This document shows, in pieces, positions 16,371-25,000 of a DNA stretch of 64,000 nt. The stretch is from Marivita sp046592965 (GTDB lineage Bacteria > Pseudomonadota > Alphaproteobacteria > Rhodobacterales > Rhodobacteraceae), in the NCBI RefSeq assembly GCF_046592965.1, contig NZ_JBISBV010000001.1, positions 496,001 through 560,000 of the forward strand, given 5' to 3'. Position 1 is the stretch's first letter. Each line of letters begins with the position of its first letter. The notes under the pieces were generated by a model that was not told the origin of the DNA, did no database searches, and worked only from the letters and a program-made list of their open reading frames with translations. Position numbers and translations under genes: made by a program.

Positions 16371-17948
16371 ATGGCAAAAATTGCCTTTATATTACTGTGC
16401 CACAAGGATCCGGACGCAATTATCCGTCAAGCGCTCAGCCTGACGGCGGTCGGAGATTATATCTCGATCCACTTTGACGCACGTGCCGATGCGACCGCGT
16501 TCAAGACGATCCACACCGCGCTGGGCGACAATCCCAATGTCACTTTCGCCAAAAAGCGGATCAAATGCGGTTGGGGAGAATGGTCGCTGGTTCAGGCCAC
16601 GCTGCACGCCGTCGAGGCGGCGGTAGAGGCATTTCCGCGCGCCACGCATTTCTACATGCTTTCGGGCGATTGTCAGGCGATCAAGACCGCCGAGTACGCG
16701 CATGACTATCTTGATCGCACCGATGTCGATTTTATCGAAAGCTTCGATTTCTTCGCTTCCGACTGGATCAAGACCGGCATGAAGGAAGAGCGGCTGATCT
16801 ATCGCCACGTCTTCAACGAACGCAACGCCAAGTGGATTTTCTACAAAAGCATGGAACTGCAACGGCGGCTGGGCCTTGCACGCAAAGTGCCTGACGACCT
16901 TGAAATCCAGATTGGCAGTCAATGGTGGTGTCTGCGGCGACACACGGTCGAAGCGATCCTTGATTTCATCAGGAAGCGGCCAGACGTAAAGCGCTTTTTC
17001 TCGACGACATGGATTCCGGACGAGACGTTTTTTCAAACGCTTGTGCGCCATCTTGTGCCCGAATCAGAGATCGACTGCCGCACGCTGACCTTTTTGATGT
17101 TTTCCGATTACGGCATGCCGGTCACGTTCTATAACGACCATTTCGATCTGCTGCTCAGTCAGGATTTCCTGTTCGCCCGCAAGATCAGCCCCGAAGCGCT
17201 GGTGCTCAAGGAACGTCTTGGTTCGCTTTACTCCGCCAAGAATGTGAATTTCGAAATCTCGAACGAGGGGCGCTCGCTTTACAAGTTTCTGACCGGCAAG
17301 GGCCGCATTGGCCGCCGGTTCGCGCCCCGGTTCTGGGAGACGGAGAGCACGCTGGGCCGCGAACGCGAGATGTTGATCGTGGTGTGCAAGAAATGGCATG
17401 TCGCCAAACGGTTGGTTGCGCGCATTCAGCAAACAACCAACATTCCCTGTATCGAGTATCTTTTTAACGAAGAAGATACCGACGTGCCCGACATGGGCGG
17501 CATTCAATCCACCTTGGGCAAACGCCACCGTCACCGCAGATCGCTGATGCGGATGTTGTTCGATTATTACGATTCCGATCGCATGGTGGTGTGTATGGAC
17601 CCCGGCAATCTCGACCTGCTGGAGGATTTCTGCCGGGATCGCGCGACCACGCGCCTGTTGGAAATCAATTGCACCTTCACCGACGAATATCTGATCGGCC
17701 ATGCCATGCGCGTCGGCCTTGCCGGTGACAGAACGCCGCGCGAAACGCTGGAGCGCTTGCTGCCGACGATCCGCAACGACATCCTGCACGAGAGCGACCA
17801 TATCCGCGATGCGGATTTCGAAAACTACACACGCATTCGCGAGGAAGACAGCCCGGAAGCGAACGCCGCCTCGCTCGCCGCATTCTTGTCGATCACACCG
17901 GAACAGGCGCTGGAGATCGCGCGCACCGACCATCTTTTTGCTGATTGA
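16371..17948 (+). CDS. GT14-like (beta-1,6-N-acetylglucosaminyltransferase-type) protein with C-terminal DUF5928-like region
   Basis: 525 residues. The N-terminal half (about 1-290) fits the Branch/GT14 family (PF02485): IAFILLCHKDPDAIIRQAL, HFYMLSGDCQAIKTAEYA, IQIGSQWWCLRRHTVEAIL and STTWIPDETFFQTLVRH. The C-terminal part (about 330-525; MLIVVCKKWHVAKRLVAR) corresponds, as far as I recall, to the DUF5927/DUF5928 extensions found on such proteins in Rhodobacteraceae. No signal peptide, so cytoplasmic. It is a paralogue of the gene at 41347-43053, sharing the SQWWCL and WIPDE blocks. A HIT-family gene follows after 11 bases. Glycan specificity cannot be deduced. Confidence 0.8.
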   Translation: MAKIAFILLCHKDPDAIIRQALSLTAVGDYISIHFDARADATAFKTIHTALGDNPNVTFAKKRIKCGWGEWSLVQATLHAVEAAVEAFPRATHFYMLSGDCQAIKTAEYAHDYLDRTDVDFIESFDFFASDWIKTGMKEERLIYRHVFNERNAKWIFYKSMELQRRLGLARKVPDDLEIQIGSQWWCLRRHTVEAILDFIRKRPDVKRFFSTTWIPDETFFQTLVRHLVPESEIDCRTLTFLMFSDYGMPVTFYNDHFDLLLSQDFLFARKISPEALVLKERLGSLYSAKNVNFEISNEGRSLYKFLTGKGRIGRRFAPRFWETESTLGREREMLIVVCKKWHVAKRLVARIQQTTNIPCIEYLFNEEDTDVPDMGGIQSTLGKRHRHRRSLMRMLFDYYDSDRMVVCMDPGNLDLLEDFCRDRATTRLLEINCTFTDEYLIGHAMRVGLAGDRTPRETLERLLPTIRNDILHESDHIRDADFENYTRIREEDSPEANAASLAAFLSITPEQALEIARTDHLFAD

Positions 17949-17959
17949 GGAGCCGAGAC

Positions 17960-18331
17960 ATGGCTTACGTCTATGACGATCAAAACATCTTCGCCAAGAT
18001 CCTGCGCGGCGAGATTCCCAACGACACGGTGATGGAAACCGAACACACGCTGGCGTTTCGCGATATTCAACCGCAAGCGCCGGTGCATGTGCTGGTGATC
18101 CCGAAGGGTCCGTATGTGTGTTACGACCATTTCGCGCTTGAGGCGAGCGATGCCGAGATCGCCGATTACACCCGCACCATCGGCGAGATCTGCAAGGCCG
18201 AGGGCGTGCAGGACGGCGGATATCGCATCATCTCGAACGCCGGTGAGGCGGGGGTGCAGGAAGTACCGCATTTGCACATCCATATCCTTGGCGGACGGAA
18301 TCTGGGCCGGATGCTGGCCCCGGCGCGGTAA
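17960..18331 (+). CDS. HIT (histidine triad) family nucleotide-binding protein
   Basis: 123-residue HINT-branch protein, likely a purine nucleoside phosphoramidase or nucleotidyl hydrolase. The triad HLHIHIL places His at 104, 106 and 108; the N-terminal FAKILRGEIPNDTVMETEH is the typical Hint start. ATG 17960 was preferred to the in-frame ATG 17945 because GAGGAG lies nine bases upstream. Located 11 bases downstream of the GT14 gene on the same strand and convergent with the ABC ATPase (7 bases between stops). Confidence 0.92.
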   Translation: MAYVYDDQNIFAKILRGEIPNDTVMETEHTLAFRDIQPQAPVHVLVIPKGPYVCYDHFALEASDAEIADYTRTIGEICKAEGVQDGGYRIISNAGEAGVQEVPHLHIHILGGRNLGRMLAPAR

Positions 18332-18338
18332 GGTCCGA

Positions 18339-19256
18339 TCAGGCCGAGCGGGTCAGCGACAAAAACACATCCTCCAGATCGGCCTGCTCGGTGCGCACGT
18401 CGCGGATGCGCACGCCGTTGTCGCGTAACAACGTCAGAACATCCTCGGCAGAGGTTTGCCGCGCGCGGTAGGTGATTGCGATGGTGCCGTCATCGCGTGT
18501 CGTGACACCGATGCCCTCGACCTCTGGCAAGGATCCGATGGCTGTCTCTGGCTGAATCACCATCGTCTTGGCGTCCAGTTGGCCAAGCAGATTGCGCGTG
18601 CTGTCGCGCGCGGCGACTTCGCCGTGATTGATGATCGCGATTTCGTCGCACATCTGTTCCGCCTCTTCGAGATAGTGCGTCGTCAAGATGATCGTCATGC
18701 CGCGCTCCCGGTTCAGCTTGCGCACGTTCTCCCAAAGCATCTGCCGCAACTCGATGTCGACACCTGCCGTTGGTTCGTCGAGCACCAGAACGCGGGGCCA
18801 GTGCACCAGCGCCTTGCCGAGCAACAGCCGCCGCCGCATCCCGCCGGACAGGGTGCGGGCATAGGCTTCGGCCTTGTCGGTCAAGCCGATCATCTCGAGA
18901 ATTTCATCAGAGCGACGTTCTGATTTCGGCACGCCGTAAAGCCCCGCCTGCACTTCGAGCGCACCGCGCGGGGTGAAGAACGGATCAAGGTTCAGTTCCT
19001 GCGGCATCACCCCGATCGCCGCGCGCGACTGGCGCGGGTTCACATCTTGATCCCAGCCCTGGATCGTCACGCTGCCGGCGGTTTTGGACACCAGACCCGC
19101 CAGGATGTTGATGAGAGTCGATTTGCCGGCTCCGTTAGGTCCAAGCAAGCCGAACACTGATCCGTGCGGCACGGTCAGATCAACTCCCTTGAGGGCTTCT
19201 TTCCCGCCCTGATAGGTTTTGCGCAGGCCCTCGATCTGAATGGCGTCCTGTGTCAT
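18339..19256 (-). CDS. ABC-2 type exporter ATP-binding protein
   Basis: 305 residues. Walker A GPNGAGKST, signature LSGGMRRRLLLGKAL, Walker B VLVLDEPTAGVD, and switch His in LTTHYLEEAEQM place it in the DrrA/NodI/YadG branch of ABC exporters. The C-terminal extension (about 225-305) is the regulatory domain usual in that branch. ATG 19256 has AGGAG about 12 bases upstream; an in-frame ATG further up is rejected. No permease gene is adjacent; the only ABC-2 permease in the window (49472) looks capsule-type and is 30 kb away. Divergent from the small zinc protein. Confidence 0.9.
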   Translation of the reverse strand: MTQDAIQIEGLRKTYQGGKEALKGVDLTVPHGSVFGLLGPNGAGKSTLINILAGLVSKTAGSVTIQGWDQDVNPRQSRAAIGVMPQELNLDPFFTPRGALEVQAGLYGVPKSERRSDEILEMIGLTDKAEAYARTLSGGMRRRLLLGKALVHWPRVLVLDEPTAGVDIELRQMLWENVRKLNRERGMTIILTTHYLEEAEQMCDEIAIINHGEVAARDSTRNLLGQLDAKTMVIQPETAIGSLPEVEGIGVTTRDDGTIAITYRARQTSAEDVLTLLRDNGVRIRDVRTEQADLEDVFLSLTRSA

Positions 19257-19332
19257 TGCGATCCCTTGCTCCTGTGCCGTTGTCGTCTTAAACCGCACTT
19301 ATTGGAAAACCCCAGCGAAGGGAACGCACCAG

Positions 19333-19512
19333 ATGACAACGCAAGCGCCGGAAACCAAGATCGTGGACAACTACCGCATTGCCTGCGACGGCGGCGAAGG
19401 CGCGCTGGGTCATCCGCGCGTGTGGTTGCAGATTCCGCAGGACACCGGCTTTGTCGAATGCGGCTATTGCGACGCGCGGTATGTTCACCGCGATTTCGAG
19501 GGCAAGGTCTGA
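19333..19512 (+). CDS. CHCC zinc-finger domain protein
   Basis: 59-residue protein of the zf-CHCC family (PF10276), related to the mitochondrial complex I accessory subunit NDUFS6. Candidate metal ligands are Cys in IACDGG, His in GHPRVWLQI and the CxxC pair in GFVECGYCDARYV. ATG 19333 follows AAGGGA at about nine bases; the longer frame from 19240 is not conserved-looking. By analogy it may assist NADH dehydrogenase assembly, but that is inference. Divergent from the ABC ATPase and upstream of polA (126 bases). Confidence 0.85.
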   Translation: MTTQAPETKIVDNYRIACDGGEGALGHPRVWLQIPQDTGFVECGYCDARYVHRDFEGKV

Positions 19513-19638
19513 TCCATTCGAACCTGTGGTCTGCGGCGCGATTGAAGCCGGGACGCATCACCCGAGGCTGAGGTTCCTGCTGGCGCCGTGTCGCGGTCCG
19601 TGGCACATCTGGCGGATCACCAGACAGGGACGCGCGTT

Positions 19639-22443
19639 ATGGCATTCGGCAAAGGACACCACCTTCATCTCATCGACGGATCGGCCTTCATATTCCGGGC
19701 CTATCACGCGTTGCCGCCGCTGACCCGCAAATCCGATGGCCTGCCGATCGGGGCGGTCGCGGGCTTTTGCAACATGCTGCAGAAATATGTCGAGGGAAAC
19801 AGCGGCTCTGACGCGCCGACCCATGTGGCGGTGATTTTCGACAAGGGCAGCCACACGTTCCGCAACGAAATGTACGATCAGTACAAGGCCAATCGTGACG
19901 CGATGCCCGAAGATCTGCGTCCGCAGATCCCACTGACCCGCCGCGCAACCGAGGCGTTCAACATCGCCTGCGAGGAGAAGGAAGGGTACGAGGCGGACGA
20001 CATCATCGCCACGCTGGCCGTTCAGGCCCGCGACGCCGGTGGCCGTGTCACGATCATCAGTTCCGACAAGGATCTGATGCAGTTGGTCGGCGACGGCGTG
20101 GAAATGCTCGATGCGATGAAGAACCGACGGATCGACCGCGACGGCGTGTTCGAGAAATTCGGCGTCTGGCCGGACAGGGTGGTGGATGTGCAGGCGCTGG
20201 CGGGCGACTCGGTTGACAACGTGCCCGGCGCGCCCGGCATCGGGGTCAAGACGGCGGCGTTGCTGATCAACGAGTTCGGCTCGCTCGAAGAGTTGCTCGA
20301 CCGGGCTGAAGAGATCAAACAACCCAAGCGCCGGGAAACCCTGATCGACAAACGCGATCAGATCGAATTGAGCAAGAAGCTGGTGCTGCTCGATGTCAAT
20401 ACGCCGCTGGATTTCACGTTGGATGATCTTGAGGTGCGCGACCCCGACCCCGACGTTCTCATGCCGTTTCTGGCCGAGATGGAATTTCGCACCCTGACCA
20501 AGCGCATAGCCGATGCGCTCGATGTCGAGGCACCGGTGATCGAGGATACCACCCCCGAAGGTGCCAATCCGCCCGACGCCGACGCGCCGGAACTTCCCGC
20601 AATGAACCCTGAAAGCTACGAATGCGTCCGCGATCTGGACACGCTCAAGGCTTGGGTGGCGGAGGCCAGCGACGTGGGGCACGTCGCGTTCGATACCGAG
20701 ACCACTGGCCTCAACGACATGACCGCCGGTCTGGTTGGCATTTCGCTATGCGTGGTGCCCGGCAGGGCGTGCTACGTTCCGCTTGCCCACAAGGCCGAGC
20801 AGGGCGACGGCCTGTTCGGGTCCGACGCGCTGGCCGAAGGGCAGATCACGCTGGAAGATGCGCTTGATGTCCTGAAGCCGATGCTCGAGGATCCGGCGGT
20901 TCTGAAGATCGGCCAGAACATGAAATACGACACTAAGATCATGTCGCGCTACGGGGTGGATATTGCGCCCATCGACGATACGATGCTGATGTCATACGCG
21001 ATGAACGCAGGGCTTCACGGGCACGGCATGGACACGCTGGCCGAGCGTTATCTTGGGCACAGCTGCATTCCGATCAAGGAACTGCTTGGCAGTGGCAAAA
21101 GCCAGATTACCTTTGATCGCGTCCCGATAGATCAGGCCACGCGTTATGCTGCCGAAGATGCGGAAGTGACGCTGCGCCTGTGGCTCATGTTCAAGCCGCA
21201 ACTGCACCGCGTCCGCGTCACCCGCGTTTATGAGGGGATGGAGCGGCCGCTGGTGCCTGTGCTGGCGCAGATGGAGCGCCACGGCATCAAGGTCGACCGC
21301 GATACGCTGTCGCGCATGTCCAATGCGTTCAGCCAGAAAATGGCGGGTCTGGAGGACGAAATTTATCAACTTGCGGGCCGCAAGTTCAACGTCGGCTCTC
21401 CCAAGCAGTTGGGTGAGATCCTGTTTGACGAGATGTCGCTTGACGGTGGCAAGCGGGGCAAGACGGGTGCCTATGCGACCGGCGCCGATGTGCTCGAGGA
21501 TTTGGCCACCGAGCACGAATTGCCGCGCCGCGTTCTGGACTGGCGGCAATTGTCCAAGTTGAAATCCACCTACACCGATGCGCTTCAAGACCATATCAAC
21601 ACCGAAACTGGGCGCGTGCACACCTGCTATTCCATTGCGGGCGCCAATACGGGCCGTCTGGCGTCCACCGATCCGAACCTGCAAAACATCCCGATCCGCA
21701 GCGAGGAAGGCCGTCGCATCCGCGAGGCATTCGTGGCCGAGGAGGGCAAGACGCTGGTGGCGCTTGATTACTCGCAGATCGAGCTGCGCATCCTTGCCCA
21801 TATCGCCGACATTCAAGCCCTCAAGGACGCCTTCAAGGACGGGCAGGACATTCACGCCGCAACCGCGTCTGAGATGTTCAACGTGCCGCTGGAGGAGATG
21901 ACTCCCGACGTGCGCCGTCAGGCCAAGGCGATCAATTTCGGCGTGATCTACGGGATCAGTGGCTTTGGCCTGGCGCGCAACCTGCGTATTCCGCGGGCCG
22001 AGGCGCAGGGCTTCATCGACCGCTATTTCGAACGCTTCCCCGGCATCCGTGCCTATATGGACGACACCACCGAATTCGCCAAAAAGCACAACCGGGTCGA
22101 AACGCTGTTCGGTCGCGTCATCCACACACCCGAGATCAACGCCAAGGGTCCACGCGCGGGGTTCGCCAAGCGCGCGGCCATCAACGCGCCGATTCAGGGC
22201 ACTGCCGCCGACATCATCCGCCGCGCGATGGTGCGGATGCCCGATGCTATCGCAGACCTGCCGGTGAAGATGCTGCTGCAAGTGCATGACGAACTGCTTT
22301 TCGAGGTGGAGCAGGGGGCCGAGGATGACTTGATCAAGGTCGCGCGCGAGGTCATGGAAGGCGCTGCCGATCCGGTGATCCGGCTGACTGTTCCGCTTGT
22401 TGCCGAAGCCGGACAGGGCAAGAACTGGGCCGAAGCACACTAA
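19639..22443 (+). CDS. polA: DNA polymerase I
   Basis: 934 residues, normal for the family. N-terminal 5'-3' exonuclease (about 1-300; LHLIDGSAFIFRAYHALPP, DDIIATLA, AGDSVDNVPGAPGIG). The 3'-5' proofreading domain starts about 345 and keeps its acidic DTETTG motif near 352, so proofreading should be active. Polymerase domain about 560-934 with motif A VALDYSQIELRILAHI, motif B RRQAKAINFGVIYGISGFG and motif C LLQVHDELLFEV near 882. ATG 19639 is chosen, with AGGGA about 10 bases upstream; the frame extends 17 codons further but without a good start context. Acts in Okazaki fragment processing and excision-repair gap filling. Confidence 0.97.
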   Translation: MAFGKGHHLHLIDGSAFIFRAYHALPPLTRKSDGLPIGAVAGFCNMLQKYVEGNSGSDAPTHVAVIFDKGSHTFRNEMYDQYKANRDAMPEDLRPQIPLTRRATEAFNIACEEKEGYEADDIIATLAVQARDAGGRVTIISSDKDLMQLVGDGVEMLDAMKNRRIDRDGVFEKFGVWPDRVVDVQALAGDSVDNVPGAPGIGVKTAALLINEFGSLEELLDRAEEIKQPKRRETLIDKRDQIELSKKLVLLDVNTPLDFTLDDLEVRDPDPDVLMPFLAEMEFRTLTKRIADALDVEAPVIEDTTPEGANPPDADAPELPAMNPESYECVRDLDTLKAWVAEASDVGHVAFDTETTGLNDMTAGLVGISLCVVPGRACYVPLAHKAEQGDGLFGSDALAEGQITLEDALDVLKPMLEDPAVLKIGQNMKYDTKIMSRYGVDIAPIDDTMLMSYAMNAGLHGHGMDTLAERYLGHSCIPIKELLGSGKSQITFDRVPIDQATRYAAEDAEVTLRLWLMFKPQLHRVRVTRVYEGMERPLVPVLAQMERHGIKVDRDTLSRMSNAFSQKMAGLEDEIYQLAGRKFNVGSPKQLGEILFDEMSLDGGKRGKTGAYATGADVLEDLATEHELPRRVLDWRQLSKLKSTYTDALQDHINTETGRVHTCYSIAGANTGRLASTDPNLQNIPIRSEEGRRIREAFVAEEGKTLVALDYSQIELRILAHIADIQALKDAFKDGQDIHAATASEMFNVPLEEMTPDVRRQAKAINFGVIYGISGFGLARNLRIPRAEAQGFIDRYFERFPGIRAYMDDTTEFAKKHNRVETLFGRVIHTPEINAKGPRAGFAKRAAINAPIQGTAADIIRRAMVRMPDAIADLPVKMLLQVHDELLFEVEQGAEDDLIKVAREVMEGAADPVIRLTVPLVAEAGQGKNWAEAH

Positions 22444-22500
22444 GGTGGCCTCGGCGCGGCGAAAGTTTGAGGGTGTTGCTCAAAGCTCTGGTGCCACGGT

Positions 22501-23673
22501 ATGAGTGGCATCAGGATCTCCAACCAGGACGCCCGCCGTCTGTGGCTGTCAACGCACGGGCTCGGCGCCACGCCGACCGGCCCGCTTGACCCCGCTGCGT
22601 TGATCGGTGCCTTGGGCTTTGTCCAGCTCGATACCATTCAAGTTGTCGCGCGCGCGCATCATCACATTCTGTGGTCGCGAAACCAGAATTACCGCGAATC
22701 CATGCTCAACACGCTGCTTGCCGACGACAGAGCCGTGTTCGAGCATTTCACTCACGATGCGTCCGTGCTGCCGATCGAGACACTGCCGATGTGGCAACGC
22801 CAGTTCCAGCGCATGAAAGCCAAGGTGTCACGAACGGCTTGGTATGGTAAACACCTCGATCCGGGTGAGCTTGACGCCATCCTGAGACGCATCGCCAATG
22901 AAGGTCCGCTCTCGACGCATGATTTCGACAGCAAGAGTGTCGGCAAGTCCAAGATGTGGACGGGCCCGCCCCATAAGATCGGGTTGGATTATCTTTGGTA
23001 TGCCGGCGAACTGGCGACGTCCCGGCGCGACGGGTTCACGAAGGTCTATGATCTTGCCGAACGGGTCTATCCTGCCCATCTGCATCGCCAAAAGATCGCG
23101 GACCGTGATCAGATCGACTGGCTTTGCAGCGCCGCCCTCGATCGCATCGGCTTTGGCACGCTTGGCGAGATCCGCAAGTTCTGGGACGCGACCGATCCCG
23201 GCGAAGTGGCGGCGTGGGCAACCCGCAACAGCTCGACGCTGGTTCCGGTCGAGGTGCAATCTGCCGATGGCTCATGGGCCAAGGCGGTCGCGTGTCCGGA
23301 TATCGAAATGCGACTGCGCACCGTTCCGCCTCCCACCACGCGGCTTCGACTTCTCAATCCGTTTGACCCGGCGATCCGCGACCGAGCGCGGCTGAAACGT
23401 CTGTTCGGGTTCGACTACACCGTGGAAATGTTTGTTCCGGCCGTCAAACGCCAATGGGGTTACTACGTTTTTCCGTTGCTCGAAGGCAGCCGCTTTGTCG
23501 GCCGCATCGAAGCGAAGGCAGACCGAAGCAGCAAGACATTGATCGTCTCGAAGTTTTGGCTTGAACCGCGGGTTGCCGCCTCGGCACAGCGGTTTCGGAA
23601 ACTCGATTCCGAGCTTGCACGCCTGTCACGGTTTGTTGGTCTGGACTCCGTTTCGTGGCACTGCTTGCGCTGA
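22501..23673 (+). CDS. YcaQ/AlkX-type winged-helix DNA glycosylase (HTH_42 family)
   Basis: 390 residues of the winged-helix HTH_42 family (PF06224), formerly DUF1006. In characterised members (Streptomyces AlkZ, E. coli YcaQ/AlkX) the catalytic motif is QxQ or QxD; here GFVQLDTIQVVARAHHHILW gives Gln42-Leu43-Asp44, the AlkX-type QxD, followed by the conserved HHHILWSR segment. AlkX-type enzymes unhook interstrand crosslinks and N7-alkyl lesions. Three tandem winged-helix units are expected for the family but not separated by eye. It sits 57 bases after polA, perhaps co-transcribed with a gap-filling polymerase. Function inferred from motif plus family. Confidence 0.85.
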   Translation: MSGIRISNQDARRLWLSTHGLGATPTGPLDPAALIGALGFVQLDTIQVVARAHHHILWSRNQNYRESMLNTLLADDRAVFEHFTHDASVLPIETLPMWQRQFQRMKAKVSRTAWYGKHLDPGELDAILRRIANEGPLSTHDFDSKSVGKSKMWTGPPHKIGLDYLWYAGELATSRRDGFTKVYDLAERVYPAHLHRQKIADRDQIDWLCSAALDRIGFGTLGEIRKFWDATDPGEVAAWATRNSSTLVPVEVQSADGSWAKAVACPDIEMRLRTVPPPTTRLRLLNPFDPAIRDRARLKRLFGFDYTVEMFVPAVKRQWGYYVFPLLEGSRFVGRIEAKADRSSKTLIVSKFWLEPRVAASAQRFRKLDSELARLSRFVGLDSVSWHCLR

Positions 23674-23712
23674 CAGCGTGGCCCCGTGAACGCGCTTCAA
23701 TCGAACATTCCC

Positions 23713-23737
23713 GGAACGATCGCGCGCGGGTCGCGTT
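23713..23737 (+). promoter_or_regulatory. Putative EcfG-type (general stress) promoter, GGAAC-N16-CGTT
   Basis: GGAAC at 23713-23717 and CGTT at 23734-23737, spacer exactly 16, matching the alphaproteobacterial general-stress sigma consensus GGAAC-N16/17-CGTT. It lies 57 bases upstream of the DUF998 start in the intergenic region and points toward it. The same element with the same spacer occurs at 28211-28235 and 29882-29906. Confidence 0.7.
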
Positions 23738-23793
23738 TGAAACTCATAGCGGCGCCAGCTTGAAACCGCTTCAGCCCCATCAAGGATCTCCGA

Positions 23794-24453
23794 ATGTCCG
23801 AACATCATCAGCCCAACTCGCAGTTATTATGGGCCGCCGGGCTGATCGCATTGATGGGGTCGCTCGCGCTCATTCTGGGTAATGTGATCGGGAGCATCGT
23901 GGTTCCCGGACACGACTGGGTCGCAGATACGGTGAGCGACCTTGCCGCCGGACGATATGAGATTATCCAGGACGTGGCGCTCTACGGCTATGCCGGAGCA
24001 TTGTTCGCCTGTGCAATCGGCGCCGCACATCATCATAAAGACGGCACAAGATGGAACCTTGGCATAGGATGCTTGGCGATATTGACCGTCTGCGTGGTCG
24101 TGATCGGTGCGCGCAATGAGTATGGGGATAACGACAGCGAGGGCATCGTGATTCACATCTATGTCGTCTATGCGCTTGGGGTTCTGTTCGCGGCTTTGTT
24201 CTTTCTCATGGCGCGCGGCATGGCGAATATCGGAATCTGGTACGCCCGGTTCAGCTATGGCTGCGCGATCCTCTGGGTCATCGGCGCGCCGGTTTTTTTC
24301 ATCATGCCGACCGGATATGACGGCATTTACGAACGCGGTTTGGGCGTTTTGACCGTGGCCTGGGTCACGGTCTTTGCATGGATGCTGATTTCCATCGCGC
24401 GCGGCAAGCTCGATGCGGAGATCAGCGCGCAAAGGAGTTCGGATGTTTTTTGA
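23794..24453 (+). CDS. DUF998 family membrane protein
   Basis: 219 residues with about six hydrophobic helices, and the DUF998-type early motif (GNVIGSIVVPGHDWVADTVS, where a conserved S-D-L follows). Inner-membrane location is clear; biochemical role unknown. The start ATG 23794 has AAGGAT nine bases upstream. An EcfG-type promoter lies 57 bases upstream, and the downstream YetF-like gene begins inside this one (11-base overlap), so both should be made together, plausibly under general stress. Confidence 0.75.
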   Translation: MSEHHQPNSQLLWAAGLIALMGSLALILGNVIGSIVVPGHDWVADTVSDLAAGRYEIIQDVALYGYAGALFACAIGAAHHHKDGTRWNLGIGCLAILTVCVVVIGARNEYGDNDSEGIVIHIYVVYALGVLFAALFFLMARGMANIGIWYARFSYGCAILWVIGAPVFFIMPTGYDGIYERGLGVLTVAWVTVFAWMLISIARGKLDAEISAQRSSDVF

Positions 24454-24964
24454 CAACGCGATTCTCGACGCAGTCGCGAGGGGAGCTCTGCTGAGTGCCG
24501 TCGGGCTTTTTTGGGTCATCCTGCTGGTCCGGATCGTCGGGCTGCGCTCCTTTTCGAAAATGACGAATTTCGACTTCGTGATGACAGTGGCGATGGGGTC
24601 GCTTCTGGCGGGGGCCGCACAAACCGGCACCTGGCTGGATCTGTTGCAGACATTGGTCGCGATGGCTTCGCTTTTCGCCGTTCAGTACGGTGTCGCGCAG
24701 ATGCGCCAGCGGTTTGATACGTTCGATACATTGGTCCAGAACACGCCGGTGTTTCTGATGAAAAACGGAGTCATCCTGCACGACATGCTACGCCAGACGC
24801 GGGTGAGCGAAGACGATCTCATCGCCAAGCTGCGCGAGGCGAATGCTCTTGATCTCAACAAGGTCCATGCCGTCGTCTTAGAGACGACGGGTGACGTTTC
24901 AGTATTGCATGGCGATCAAGTCGATGAAGTGTTGCTGGACGGCATTCCCGACGAACCAAAGTGA
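24443..24964 (+). CDS. DUF421 (YetF-like) membrane protein
   Basis: 173 residues. N-terminal helices (about 10-35 and 45-80) carry the family block VRIVGLRSFSKMTNFDFVMT and VAMGSLLAGA, followed by the cytoplasmic DUF421 domain (PF04239; FLMKNGVILHDMLRQTRVSE, then DLIAKLREANALDLNKVHAV). YetF-type proteins accumulate in stressed or sporulating cells in other bacteria, with unknown chemistry. ATG 24443 was chosen because AAAGGAG lies six bases upstream; a GTG ten codons earlier lacks this. Overlaps the DUF998 gene by 11 bases. Confidence 0.85.
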   Translation: MFFDNAILDAVARGALLSAVGLFWVILLVRIVGLRSFSKMTNFDFVMTVAMGSLLAGAAQTGTWLDLLQTLVAMASLFAVQYGVAQMRQRFDTFDTLVQNTPVFLMKNGVILHDMLRQTRVSEDDLIAKLREANALDLNKVHAVVLETTGDVSVLHGDQVDEVLLDGIPDEPK

Positions 24965-25000
24965 ACGCGCCAGCTCCTCTGCAAAAGCGCAAAACGGACA

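Noticed and set aside
20992..22440. 482-codon open frame antisense to polA
   Set aside because: Opposite strand of the fully intact polymerase domain; no recognisable protein features.
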